Source: Skeletonema tropicum (Eukaryota > Bacillariophyta > Thalassiosirophyceae > Thalassiosirales > Thalassiosiraceae). From it: a DNA stretch of 64,000 nt. Within the stretch, counting starts at the first letter, position 1, and every line of letters starts with the position of its first letter. A program made the translations under genes and the position numbers. Where the stretch lies: the NCBI GenBank assembly GCA_037178625.1, contig CM074132.1, forward strand, positions 682,001-746,000, given 5' to 3'. Below, in pieces: positions 30,675 through 42,366 of this stretch. The notes beneath the pieces are model-generated. The model was given only the letters and a program-made list of their open reading frames with translations. It was not told the DNA's origin and did no database searches.

Positions 30675-33600
30675 TCATAAAAACATGTTCATCATCTGAG
30701 GAAGGACATCTCTTTTGTTTGTTTTCTTTATTTCCCCGTATTCATCGTTCCAATCCCATACTTTCGCTAGTTCTTTACCGGTTTCAGATACACTGCGTTT
30801 CAACTTGCGCATTGCATTCTCAAAGTCACGCATGGTGACTGGTCTCAACATTTGAAAACCACTACTCGAACTCTCAAACATATCTTCTTCGTCATCTTCG
30901 TCTAGAAGTTCCCCCCTGTCTAACATTCTTGCTTGTTCGTGGCTGATTTGGACGACAGCTTCTCTGCAGACTTCTTTCAGATCAGATCCAGTGTAGCCCT
31001 CCAGTCTCTCCGCAACCATGGTCAGGTTCACATCAGGACCTAACCGATTTTCGGCAAGAGTTACTTCAAGGATCTCTTTTCTTGTTTCCAGATCTGGCAA
31101 ATCAACTAATATTCTTCTTGGAAATCGCCGAAGAACGGCCTCGTCTAAGTCGAATGGTCGATTGGTTGACCCAATGACCACGACACGATCTGACCCGGCC
31201 TCGCCTTTTCCGTTTGTTCCCGAGTTAAGTCCATCCCACTCACTCATCATGGTTGTCTTGACACTAGTTAGTGTTCCATGTGCTGAATCATCCGAACTTC
31301 CTTCTCGGCTGGATAAAAGAGAATCAACTTCGTCGATGAAGATAACACAAGGTGCTAATCTTCGAGCTAATGTGAAGACAGCTTTTGCATTTTTCTCTGA
31401 TTCCCCAAGCCACTTGTTCTCTACAGATGATGCATCGACACTCAGGAAACTGGCCCCTCCTTCAGTAGCTACTGCCTTGGCGAGCATAGTTTTCCCCTGT
31501 AAATTAGTGAGTGGAAAAAGAGACCGACATGAGTAAATTGTATGACGCAAGAATGCTTTCAACAGAGGATAACAACAGCTGTTGACTTACCGTCCCGGGC
31601 GGACCAAACAGAAGAACTCCTTTCACTGCCTCCTTCGCAATACCTTCGCTGTACAAATGAGGAAACTTCAAAGGGTAGGTGATACTCTGACGAAGAAGTT
31701 CTTTCACTTCAGTCAATCCACCAATCATATCATATGTAACTCCAATATCCTGTGGAGTCACACAGTTCGGTATAAGGGCCCTTTCGTGCTTGTCTTGAGC
31801 AAGTGCCATTAAATCTTCCTTGGTTCGGTGAGAGGCCATTGCGCCCGAAGAAGATGATGCTGAACTTTGAGAACCAGGTGAAGGACTGACACCTGAAACC
31901 AGAGAGAGCGCTGACTCGAGGCTGTGAGGGTGGATAAATTGAGTAGTGATCTCAGGCTTCGTCTCAATCGCTTCATCGAGGAGGAAGTTCGCTAATGTTT
32001 TATCCTTTGATGGCTTGGACTTGCTCTCAGCAGATGCCTTCGCAACGCCCCAGGGTGATTCGTGGTGCCTTTGACTCTTACCAGCCTCAATTTCCACAGC
32101 ACATTTGATGATATCGTCCATTTCTTCAGTGATGTCTTTGACGCTCATCATCTGACGCAGAACTATTCCAGCACCTTTCGTGCCAGAATCCTCATCAATC
32201 CTCAAACTTCTCTGATTGAGATTTGAGGCGAGTACACCTCGGTTCTTTCGGAAGACAACCGAGCCTTGCTCTCTGTCGGCCCATGCATCCCAACTCCTTA
32301 GTCGGACAGGGTCAATCGGATTAGGAATGGGAACATTGCGGCAAAGAGCCTGCAGGCGAGTCAAATTCCTCTGTGCTTTTTGTTCTTGTGTCAACTTGAC
32401 ATGCTGCCGACGCTCTCTCTCCTTTCTCTCTTTTTTTGATCCTGCCAAAGCAGCCGCTGCAACTGCCAAAGTTCGCGCACGGTCCATTCGATCCTTGCGT
32501 TTGCTCTTCCTACTAGATCTTTTGGAACTTGTTCCTTTTGTAGAATGAGTGGAATCTAGTGTTTCTTCTGGTGAAATCTTTTCATTGGCAGCTTGTTGTA
32601 CCTCACTCACATCGGATGCTTTCTCAGATTGTGGAGTTGGACTTGCAGGCATTTCTTCTTCAGGGCTTCTACCCTTTTCGGATGATGATGATGATGATGA
32701 TAATATCTTATTCAGCCATCCCCCCATTCCATGCTGGGCATGGGATACGTCACTGCTCTTATCGGTTGTCCGTGGCTGTGTTTGTGTTTGCTTTTGATTC
32801 TTGAACTGATCACCTGGCATCATGCCAACATTCACATGATCCACACCAGGAGGGACGTAGACGGAAAGCATCACACCTTGACATCTAGGGTCAATAAGTG
32901 CTGGGGCAGCTCGTGATAAATTATCAGCAATACCGCGGCGGAGATTTTCATTGGAAAGCACCTGTTGGAAAGCTTTGGCAATACTCATTGGGATTCCTCC
33001 TCCTGTTGGAGAAGATGACATCTGGGCCAAACGATCGATGACACCGGACATGGCATCTTGGATCGCTCTTCGGACAGCTTCTGGTGGAGGATTGAATTGT
33101 CCACCCATTGGATTGTTTCCGTCACCCTCGCCATTGACATTATTGAATACTTCGCTTCCAAATGGGGAATTGATAGTTGCGTTGAAAAAGGCTGCATTGG
33201 ATGAATCAGGGGGCTGCTCACCCTCATCGGCCATTTTATGAGCGTGGTTGACAATTTCTTCCATTTGTTTAATGAACATTGCCTGCTGCTCATTATCTTC
33301 ATCAACACCTTCCTCTTTGATCTTTTGCAGATTTTGTATGGCCATATTTGATAAAATCGTCGGGAAAAGATTGCCTGCTTGTGGTGGGGCAATGGTACCC
33401 ATAATCTGAGGCTTTCCAAACTGATCTACCGTCCTGGCTAAAAAGATATTAAAACGCTTAGATCCTTCGGGGTCATTTACGCCTGATGCATTGATGTTGT
33501 TGGCACTAAATGATCCTGGTTGACCATGCTGATTGTTTTGCATTTGAGCGCTGAATTCGGGAGAGCCTGGTGGGAAGTTGGACATGAATGAAAACGGCTT

Positions 33601-36213
33601 CCCTTGTTGATTGGGAATTGACTGTTGCCGCTTGATTCTACCGCTAGTTGTACCCCCTTGGTTCTTTCTATCTGGTAGAACTGTCGTAGACGCATCAATA
33701 CCTTTACCACCCAACATGAGAAGGTGGATTCCTTCTTTGTTGACGCATTCATGAGCCAAGCACTCCACCGCAGACTTGGACTTGAGGATAGACGACGAAC
33801 AATCGGATCTAACAAACAACACCAATGGAAGAGGAGAAGTATCCTTGTCATCGTCGTTGACACTACTTTCGTACCAAGTGCGCTCATCTTCTTTCATTAA
33901 ACGTAAACTCTCCACTGCAAGTTCATCATTGGGATCGTCAAGGCCCAGCTTCATATCCCTCTCCATGCGATCTGATATTCTTCCAAAAGAAATTGTCTTC
34001 TTCTCAAGAGCTTTGTCCTCACCACACGATATATTCAGTTTTCCTTCATTGGCAAGACGCACCAAATGTCCCAATAGGGCTGCGTTGCGAAGCTCATCAG
34101 GACTAATTGCGGGTTTGACATCCACACCATCATCCTCGTCATTACGAACACTACTACTTGCCAAATCTACCACCGACGCCTCAACCGACTTACGAACAGA
34201 GGCCAAAGCCTCATCATCAATAAGCGCCAATCCACACGATAGTGAATGTGCTAATGCCATTGCCACTGTCTCTTGCATACCCATGGTACATCTCCACGGC
34301 CGGACAGGTGTGGCTGCTCCACCACTACCACCCCCCATTTCATCTTCATTATTGAAACCTGCCGGACCAAAGAAACTACCCTGACCATCATCACCACCAT
34401 CCATATTCATTCCATTGGGTGGTGGCATAAACTGCTGTGGCGACTGCTGTTGTTGTTGAAACCCTCTATTATTATTGCTTGCATCCCTCCGACTATTGGG
34501 CAGTAACGACTCGTCCTCATCAGTAGGGGGGAAGAGACATACTCCACCTCGATACCACCAACCCGGAACTTCTTCATCTGCATACTCATCATATTCATCA
34601 TCTTCTTCTTCTGTAGAAGTAGTAGAAGAGGAAATGTCCGCAGAAGATGATTGCCTAGTACCTACAATGTTTGAATTATTCGTCGAAGAAGACGACGACG
34701 AACCCGATGATACCATCAATCTCTCCCTCCAACGAGGTTGACAGGCTAAACTCAATGCACCCTTGAGTGCACGTGTTGTTTCTGTATCCAAATACTTTCG
34801 TCGAATCATGGAATCCACCACATTTTCCTTCTTCTTCGACGATGATCCTCCCTTATTATTATTATCATGATGATGGTGATGATGATGATGTGATCCACCC
34901 AACTCAGCCAACAAACCATGATACAACGTCCTACGATCCAATCGACGTCGTGATGAAACATCAACATTACGTAACGACGTGGACCCGTCCGGTGATGGTA
35001 ATCGTGGCATGGGTGGTGGGAGGAATACCATGGATTGGAACGCGGATATTAGGAGATTATCCATGGTTTCTGAGTCAATGGTTGTTTTTACAGTTGATGC
35101 CGAAGAGGAAGTGGAAGTGGTTGTTGTTGTGTCACCACTGCTTGTTTTTGTAGATGAAGATGATGTTGTTGATGTTCTTCTTCTTCCATCCTCCTTTTGG
35201 AACACTTCCCCACGCTTATATTTTCGTTGTCGTCTCAAAATATCATCTTGTTTGATTGCATCTGACCCAGATAAATGATAGGATGTTGACTGCTCATCGA
35301 CATCATCATCATCATCCCCTTCGTTATCTGTAATCACATCCAAATCATCATCATACTCATCCACCACAGTATTCCTATCATGTCGTCTCTGACGTAATTC
35401 CTCTTCCATCAATTCAATCTTTTGTTTCATCCCCTCCCTCCTTGATGCTAATTCCATGAGAGTTTCAAAACTACTACTACTACTACTACTACCATCCTCC
35501 TCTGCCTCCTCCTCCCCCTGGTGGTGGTGCTTTTCTTCTTCAAGTTCTTCTTCGGAATCATCCTCCTCGTCACTTTCGGAATCGGAAGAGGAATCATTCC
35601 CATCTGGATCACCTACTGCATTAAATTTCTTTCCATGCGATGTTGTTTGTTGTTTTACCGTAGTCTGTGATGCAGATGCATCTTTGGAATAATTATTACC
35701 TGAGGATGATGATGTAGGTGAAGAAGAACTGTGAAGTGACACATGAATCTTCTTTTCAGCCTCGGATACTCCCTCTGTAGTAGTGGTATCTTCCTCTCCA
35801 CCGCCACCGCCGCCGTCATCATCATCATCTGTGTGGTGGTTTGCACCACCACCACCAGTAGTGGCATCTTCTGTTTCATGAGAATCGTTATCTCCCCCTC
35901 GATAGAGTAAGAATGAATCGTAAAAGATGGTGGTACTATCATTCACAACATCTCGTGAATACTGATTTCCATTTGGCACTTGTTGCATCTGAGCATCGTC
36001 ATCACGACTGTTGTTACCTCCTCCTCCACCCAATTTATTATTGGTACTGCGACGTTTCGTCATTTGCTTCTTTCCAAATGCATGACAAGTGAATGAAGAA
36101 GAATTCTCATTCCTTATAATGGAGGATGCAGCAATTGCTACTACGAGTAGTAGCTGTGAGAATTTGATGCAGTGCAGCATCGTAGTGGTGGTTGCTGTTG
36201 TTTTGTTGTGCAT
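30675..36213 (-). CDS. Very large AAA ATPase of the Msp1/spastin-like (meiotic) clade
   Basis: Exon 1 (36213-31591) and exon 2 (31496-30675) are split by a 94-bp intron exactly inside Walker A, and splicing completes FGPPGTGKT. The protein has 1,814 residues. A hydrophobic N-terminus (FSQLLLVVAIAASSII) ends near CHAFGKK, which could be a plastid-type leader. About 350 residues of acidic, Ser-rich low complexity follow, with a poly-His run (HHHHHHHH), then a large unrecognised middle. A single AAA module (about residues 1510-1760) has Walker B CVIFIDEVDSLLSS, GSTNRPFDLDEAVLRRFPRR (sensor 1 and arginine fingers) and the ELAKVWDWNDEYG C-terminal helix typical of Msp1/ATAD1, katanin and spastin relatives. 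Likely a membrane-associated unfoldase. Convergent with the antiporter gene, 162 bp apart. Confidence 0.85.
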
Positions 36214-36928
36214 CTTGTGTTGTTGTTGGATTGTGTTTCGATGTCGCTACGGATTGGTAGTGATTATCATCATGACATCATTGTTGGTTGTAGGAATGGG
36301 ATATCTAATAGGATTGAATATGCAGTGAATGAAGCAAGATCATAAGTATACGCAGCTGCATGCATTCGATCAAATTCTTCTTTTTGCAATGCCAACGTGG
36401 AAATCCATCAGGAATTCGAGCCCGCCCAGCTAGAGCTACCTACATACCATAGCTATGTATGATGTAGGTACTCAACTCGTGACAAGGTTTGTGGCAAGGG
36501 GGCTAGCGTCCGTTTCATCAGAGAGATTGAAGTTGTTCTTCCCGTACAAAGTATGTAGGATTTCCAGAGGACTTGCTTGTCTTGGGGGTATTCTTGGGGC
36601 AAGAATATGAAATAGGGGGCATTCACCCGAAGAATAATTCATCTCGAATTCCTCACGCACCACTCTTTGGTCGCAAGTGCCACATACACCGGAATTGATT
36701 CACTATTGCTGCCATCTTGACCTCAATTTGTGGCACGGGTTCAAGCGCCCGTTTTATCAGTGAGAGATTGAAGTTCGCCCCCTTTCAAATTTTGTATGAT
36801 TTGTATTGACTTGCTTGTCCTTGGGGCTATTCTTGGGGCAAGAATATGAAATTGGGGGCATTCGCCCGAGAAGACTTCCTCACCATTTTTGGGGTGTCAA
36901 GAATAATCGCGCTGCAAAAAATGTACCC
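36214..36928. other. Divergent promoter region with an imperfect repeat
   Basis: This lies between the AAA ATPase and the sulfotransferase-like gene, and the repeated segment within it is described separately. Confidence 0.4.
36485..36885. repeat. Imperfect ~160-bp direct repeat
   Basis: 36485-36655 and 36728-36885 share GAGAGATTGAAGTT, GACTTGCTTGTC, a TATTCTTGGGGCAAGAATA-type palindrome, and GGGGGCATTC with CCCGA. The copies differ by many indels. The second copy lies just upstream of the sulfotransferase-like start, so it may have become part of that promoter. Confidence 0.7.
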
Positions 36929-38296
36929 ATGATGACCATGGCAAGGAAAAAGGTCCGTCTATGCCTACTAGCGGCCATTGTCCTAACTTTCCTGGGCGTA
37001 CTTCGTCATGTCGATGATCATAAGAGGCTACATCACAATGACAACCGGAATCTCCTTCATCTAAATTCTTCCAGGAGGCTTTCCACGCAAACAACAACCG
37101 ATCATCAGCCTCAGCCCCAGCAACAACAACCACTTTCTTCCGAAGGGTACACCTATCTAATCATCCACTACCACAAATCCGGACACATCCTCACCCAAAA
37201 CCTCCGTGACATCCTCCTCCAAATCGATCCATCCACAAAACGCAACTACATTGATCGCTTCCCCCGACGAAAACATGATCCACATACCAAATGTCCACAT
37301 CTTACCCTTCATCCCAATACCATATATGTTCAATCCTCACCTGACTTCTTTTGCGATGTCAACATATTAGCCGAAGAACTGTTGGCACGCCCCACGAAAC
37401 AACGGGGTGTGAAATTGATTCATCTTGTCCGAAATCCATTCAAGATGGCCATTAGTAATTACAAATACCATTCGCAAGATCCATTGCCGGAAGGGGAGAA
37501 TTGGGTGAAACGTACCAATCCCTGTGCGGTGATGGACAAATCAGCCGCGGTGTATGCACAGTTGGTCATGACTACACTTACTACTACTCCGGGAGCCTAT
37601 CGCTTAATGGAATATGATGACTTTCCCATCATTCAAAGCATGTGTCATCGATTGTACAATCAGTTGGAGAGTCCAGGATTTTATATGCACTTGTTGAACT
37701 TACCTCCCACCGAGGGGTTGATTTTGGCAACGACATACTTACTGCTGGGTCATGGTGGGGATATATTACGAATGGCGAATAATATTATCAAATTGCGGCA
37801 GTTGCAATCCTTGGAACATATGATTCATCTAAAGCAGCATTCGTTACAACGGCAATTTCGAAAGAAGAATGAGTCCAAGAATAAGAGGAAGGTACAAGTG
37901 TTGACCATGTCAATGGATCATTTCATTTTGCATCCCAAGGCTGCCACCATTCAATTTCTTAATTTTATATCACAAGGAGGCAGTACTACAAAGGATGATG
38001 AAGGGGTTGTGAGATTGTCATCACAAGAAAAGGAGGAGATAGCCACACGATATGCGCAAATGTATTATGAAAAGGTAACAGCTGGTGATGAACACATCAC
38101 TAGTTTGCTATCCAAGAAGGCGGCAACGAGTGACAATGATGTGGAGGAGAAGGAGGAGGAGTCCATGGTGGTAATGAGTGAGTCGTCAAAGAAACTTGAA
38201 ACGAGTTTGAGAGAGAATGTGATTTTAGGTCGAATATTGGGAAATATTGAAGGGTTAGTGGAAGAGAGTTTGAGGGGTGTGCATAATTGGTACTAA
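36929..38296 (+). CDS. Type II membrane sulfotransferase-like protein
   Basis: A 455-residue protein counted from the ATG at 36929; the frame upstream of it has only a TTG start. A signal-anchor helix (LCLLAAIVLTFLGVL) is at about residues 10-24. YLIIHYHKSGHILTQNL matches the 5'-phosphosulfate loop of sulfotransferases (a KSG after a hydrophobic strand). LIHLVRNPFKMAISNYKYH matches the 3'-phosphate-binding RNPF...S segment. Such Golgi enzymes transfer sulfate from PAPS to glycans or proteins. The C-terminal ~100 residues are charged and unstructured. The acceptor is unknown. The gene is convergent with clpP, with 203 bp between them. Confidence 0.7.
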   Translation: MMTMARKKVRLCLLAAIVLTFLGVLRHVDDHKRLHHNDNRNLLHLNSSRRLSTQTTTDHQPQPQQQQPLSSEGYTYLIIHYHKSGHILTQNLRDILLQIDPSTKRNYIDRFPRRKHDPHTKCPHLTLHPNTIYVQSSPDFFCDVNILAEELLARPTKQRGVKLIHLVRNPFKMAISNYKYHSQDPLPEGENWVKRTNPCAVMDKSAAVYAQLVMTTLTTTPGAYRLMEYDDFPIIQSMCHRLYNQLESPGFYMHLLNLPPTEGLILATTYLLLGHGGDILRMANNIIKLRQLQSLEHMIHLKQHSLQRQFRKKNESKNKRKVQVLTMSMDHFILHPKAATIQFLNFISQGGSTTKDDEGVVRLSSQEKEEIATRYAQMYYEKVTAGDEHITSLLSKKAATSDNDVEEKEEESMVVMSESSKKLETSLRENVILGRILGNIEGLVEESLRGVHNWY

Positions 38297-38499
38297 TAGT
38301 AAACATGTATATTAAAGATTTGCATTAATTAATGATTATTGTAGAGAGAGAGGATCTCTGTTATATATGATAACGGAGAATAAGAAATGACCCCGATCCC
38401 AATCTCACCCTCTGCTGTTTCCAGTTTTTGTTGTCATTATCACATCATCTCACTCTCTCACATTCAATCTCTCTATTCAGTTCAAAAGCAAGCAGCCAC

Positions 38500-39300
38500 T
38501 TACAACTTCAAACTGGGCATAGCCGGCAAAGGAATATCACTAGTCTTCGTTTTAATCACCTCATCAATAATCCCATAATCCAAAGCCTCATACGGAGTCA
38601 TAAAGAAATCCCTATCGGTATCCTCCTCAATCTTCTCGACCGGCTGACCACAATAATCGGCAATATATTGATTCAAACACGCCTTGACAAATAAAATTTC
38701 TTTCGCTTGAATTTCAATATCGGCAGCTTGGCCCTGTGCACCACCCAGGGGTTGGTGGATCATGATACGTGAGTTGGGGAGTGACTTGCGCTTGCCGGGT
38801 GTTCCGGCACCGAGGAGGAAGGCTCCCATGGATGCCGCCATACCAAAGCAGACGGTTTGAACGTCACAGGGGATGAATTGCATGGTATCGTAAATGGCAA
38901 GACCGGCCGAGACGGATCCACCCGGTGAGTTGATGTAGAGGGTGATGTCGGCTTCGGGATCTTCGTTGGCGAGGTAGAGGAGCTGGGCGACGAGGACATT
39001 GGCTACCTCGTCGTTGACGTCAGTCCCGAGGAGGAGGATACGGTCCTTAAGGAGGCGGGAGATAACGTCGAGTTGTCCACCGGACGCACCGTCGACTGTG
39101 GGGAGGACGGGGGATGGCTTGGGTGGTTTGGGTTGTGGTTGTTCTGGTTGTTGGTCGGGTTCATCGGGCATCATCCATGGATTGTAGGCGGTGCTGGCGG
39201 ATAGTGACGACGATGATAATTGTTGTATTCTTCCATTGCTACTGGGTGCGACAAAGGCACCTGCCGTAGAGGCAAGGAGGGAGAGGAGGAGGCACTTCAT
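38500..39300 (-). CDS. clpP: Plastid-targeted ClpP protease subunit
   Basis: A 266-residue protein. The N-terminus [15 protein letters not shown] followed by FVAP is the signal peptide plus Phe motif that sends diatom proteins through the ER into the complex plastid. The mature part has the full catalytic triad: Ser in [13 protein letters not shown], His in [10 protein letters not shown] and Asp in [29 protein letters not shown] is the oxyanion-hole segment. It should assemble into the tetradecameric Clp protease that degrades stromal proteins with a ClpC-type partner. No feature is missing. A Pro/Gln-rich linker sits between leader and protease domain. Confidence 0.92.
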   Translation of the reverse strand: MKCLLLSLLASTAGAFVAPSSNGRIQQLSSSSLSASTAYNPWMMPDEPDQQPEQPQPKPPKPSPVLPTVDGASGGQLDVISRLLKDRILLLGTDVNDEVANVLVAQLLYLANEDPEADITLYINSPGGSVSAGLAIYDTMQFIPCDVQTVCFGMAASMGAFLLGAGTPGKRKSLPNSRIMIHQPLGGAQGQAADIEIQAKEILFVKACLNQYIADYCGQPVEKIEEDTDRDFFMTPYEALDYGIIDEVIKTKTSDIPLPAMPSLKL

Positions 39301-39708
39301 TGTTGCTATTGTCGTGTTTTGATGGGCGGCCGTACCTACTTGTAGCGCAGCTGTGTTGTCATCGTCGTCGGCAGCCGGCGCGAGTTCTGTGTTGGTTTTT
39401 GAGTGAGTTTTGGGCCGGCCACGTGTAAGTAATATTGCTGGTCGACCGCATTTAAGTAGTTGTTTTCAGTCTCGGATTGCCAGGACCGGAGCTTCAGATC
39501 AATGCAGTTGATTGTGGGGTGAGCATGACATATTCTTTTACTTTTTGACTGTTTACTTGCATGTGAATCAAGATTTGATTGAAGTTGTTGAGGTCTGTAG
39601 TTTTAGGGTACTTACTGCTGCAGCGCCATAAAGCCGCTCACTAACTGTTGTCTCCCCGCGCTTGTTAGATACATTTGAGACATGATACCTTGATTAAGGC
39701 CAACTCAT
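39301..39708. other. Intergenic
   Basis: This is the upstream region of the clpP gene on the minus strand and downstream of the decayed gene that follows. No gene is seen. Confidence 0.3.
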
Positions 39709-41062
39709 TTAACTTTCTTTGACTCGAATGTTTGTGTGTAAAACCTTGACATGATCAAACGCAGCACTCATGATTTCAAAACATTCAGAGCATTCGCAAC
39801 CTCTCTCTTTGAAATCACTATGACGACAGCCAAAGCATCGATCTTCGCAACACGATTCGCAATATTTCACTCCATCGGGGCCATCCTTATCTGTACACTC
39901 CCTGCAGCTTCCTTTGCCGCATACATCGCAAGTGCCATCAGCAACGCAATTGCCGCAGAGAGTCCGATTGCATGTTTTGCAATCCATCATACTTGGAAAA
40001 TTTCTGTTATATTATTATTATTGTTCCAAGGATAGCACGACAATCTTTGCACGATATACCATTGCATACGTCGCATTTAACTTGACACTCCTCACACATA
40101 ATCCTACCATGACATCCGTAACATGGAGAAAATGCTGTACAATCAATGCAAAAATGTTGATCACAGCGTCTGCAGGTGCCCATCTTGGAACAATCTTTAC
40201 AGTAGTATCGTTCGCAGTAGCTGCAAAACTTGAGGATTTGTACGCCATCCTCATCTTTGCAATAATGATGATTAAAGATTCAAGCACCCATAACACGTAT
40301 CATCAAGTATTCCAGGATATTCGCCATGATATGGTCCTGGATAAACACTGTTGCCACATTTCTTGCAATATTCGTTATCGCGTGAGTGCACATATTCCTG
40401 TAATCTGTAATATATGCGCTCCAAATAATCATGATACCGGCTTAAAAACTCGCTGAAAAATTGTCACTTGGGTATGCTGAAATAATCTTCTGTCGCCATA
40501 CCTCTGGGAATTGTATCAATTCTATTTCATTCCTTCTTCCCTCAACCTCAAGTATACTATCCAGAATTGGCAATACAACATCGCAAGATAGCGGTGGTTC
40601 GGGATCAAGCACCGGACTCTCGTGATCACCAACCAAACTCAGATCGATTACTTCAACTATTCTAGAGCGACGAAGCGGTTCCAAGAAAGAGCCGGTGATA
40701 CTGATGCAATTTGTTAGCTTCAACTTCTTCACTGTATTTAGAGCATCGACACAATATAGCACACTGCTAATATCTGCATCTGATAGCTTTGCAGCGAGTT
40801 CTTTCTCAACCTCGCTGAAATCAAAAGTGTCCCATTGATATCCAATAATGTCCGAGACAATGCTATCTTGTGACAAGGATTCCGCATCTTTGGCAATGGC
40901 TACAGCAAGCAGTGCTCGTGATATCGATGGAGATTTCAAGTAGCTTGCTATGTGAATAAGCGCCGCTGATGGGAGATTAGTAACATTTGCAGCTGCCGGT
41001 AGAGACGCATCGTTGTGTGATCTCTTCCTGCGTTTGGTACTAGTAGGTTCGGTGGACGTCAT
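39709..41062 (-). pseudogene. Decayed F-box/Cys-rich (RING-like) gene
   Basis: An ATG at 41062 opens a 206-codon frame with an F-box-like start (NLPSAALIHIASYLKSP) and a short leucine-rich part. It breaks in a run of five T near 40456, where one more T would keep the frame into EFLSRYHDYLERIYYRLQEY. The frame breaks again near 40288 (CYGCLNL, stop) and resumes as CKDEDGVQILKFCSYCERYYC. It breaks a third time in an AATAATAAT microsatellite near 40020, after which MMDCKTCNRTLCGNC runs to 39709. The three pieces together make one protein with an N-terminal F-box and a long Cys-pair domain, an architecture I associate with diatoms. Three shifts make a pseudogene likely, though introns or assembly errors are possible. 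Confidence 0.6.
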
Positions 41063-41509
41063 GATGGAGATAGATAGATTTAGATGATATAGATGATGTT
41101 AGGCTAGGATGCGATGATGTTCATGATTATGATGTCAATATTATTTCGAGCGCACTTGAAAAGTGGAAACCCGAGTGAAATAATTTGTTACCCCTCTTAT
41201 TGATCTCGACATCGCATCATGTAACTTTTGCAATGCTACGAAGCAAAGAGAATATTTCCAACCGGTAAGTTGTTGTCCAAAACATCACCCCATCCATCCC
41301 AATATTTGGGATGGATGGGTCTCGGGTCTCGGACATCAAAAAAATTAGAACCATGACAAAACGTCTCTTGTCCCTACACAAAGCAAGAGATCGCCTGCCC
41401 CAGTTGCGATTGAATAACCACATCCTGATAGCCGCTATCAACCCAATGACGATGAAATATCGACCGCTGCTGCCCATTCTGGGCTGCTTGGCTTTGTTAC
41501 TGGCCGCCT
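41063..41509. other. Intergenic
   Basis: It contains GATAGATTTAGATGATATAG-type low complexity and CCATCCATCCCAATATTTGGG / GGGATGGATGG inverted repeats at about 41288-41317. An 81-codon plus ORF (41311-41556) ends in a signal-peptide-like stretch (LPILGCLALLLAASSVSSAP). Its last part lies in the repeat below. It may be the first exon of a lost gene. Confidence 0.3.
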
Positions 41510-41755
41510 CGTCCGTTTCATCGGCTCCAGTATTTAGTATTTTCATCTCGACATAATGCACGTGACACAACAACATGATGTGAACTACCTCTATCGGAGA
41601 TAACACTAAATGATGGAAACTCCTTCCGCACCCCAATGCTACACGATGTCTCGCCCAGGCCCCGGTGGTAGGCTGGGGGTGATACTGGGGTGATGCTCTC
41701 CCACAAATAATTTTCTGGCGGGAGCGGAATTTTGCCACAAATAATGAACTGGAAT
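41510..41755 (+). repeat. Duplicated segment, partner of 45762-46016
   Basis: TCCGTTTCATCGGCTCCAGT, CGGAGATAACACTAAATGAT and ATGTCTCGCCCAGGCCCCGG are shared with the second copy, with small indels. The order with the MpaB 5' fragment that follows suggests these were once part of the upstream region of one MpaB-like locus. Confidence 0.8.
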
Positions 41756-41774
41756 CTGGAGGCACGGATGGGTG

Positions 41775-41927
41775 CTTACATCAGCATCTGCCATCGATTA
41801 AATCACCTATTATGATTCTATTACTCATTGCAACTGCCGTGGCTGGATATACGGCACTCATTTATCTACTGCGCAAACGGCATGACGAATTCGAATTCCT
41901 CGACACTACTCCTTATCCTAAAAATGC
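41775..41927 (+). pseudogene. 5' fragment of the MpaB-like oxygenase gene
   Basis: It matches 55031-55177 almost base for base, covering the signal-anchor codons (IMILLLIATAVAGYTALIYL). It carries a 6-bp duplication (GAATTC) and breaks off after AAAAATGCA. No start codon equivalent or downstream body is present, so it is a dead fragment. Confidence 0.8.
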
Positions 41928-42366
41928 ACCAAGATTCCTGCCAGGATGATCTTCATGGTAATGGATTGACTGTAGATCTCTGTTCGTAGATCATCAAGAT
42001 ATTCAATAGTAAAAAAGTGCCGTTGCGGCTGAATGAACGGAGCCAAGAACGGATTTCATGTTGTGGTCGACAATATTGGTACCAAACTGCGTCGTTCTAC
42101 AGTAGAGCAATACTGTGTCCGCCTTAAGCAACACTATGTTACCATCCTCAATCTGATGATCCTATCCTCACTGTGTCAAAACCGGTCTGCCAAGAGTTGG
42201 AATCAAAATGACCGTGTCTTTATGTTGAACTATGAGCATCTTGATAATCAATATTGGTGTCACAAGAAGAAGAGACGAAGGATGGAGGATGGTTTGATAT
42301 GATACAGAGTCGTGGAAATAAACACAAACAAAATTATACGAATTAAGCTCAAGGCGCTTTTAAACT
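41928..42366. other. Intergenic, 3' side of the peroxidase gene
   Basis: No gene is seen. It includes the 3' untranslated region of the minus-strand gene that ends at 42367. Confidence 0.3.

Noticed and set aside
34144..35692. Plus-strand Ser- and Asp-rich ORFs over the AAA ATPase gene
   Set aside because: Shadows of low-complexity codons. The minus frame runs 1,541 codons and reaches a full AAA domain.
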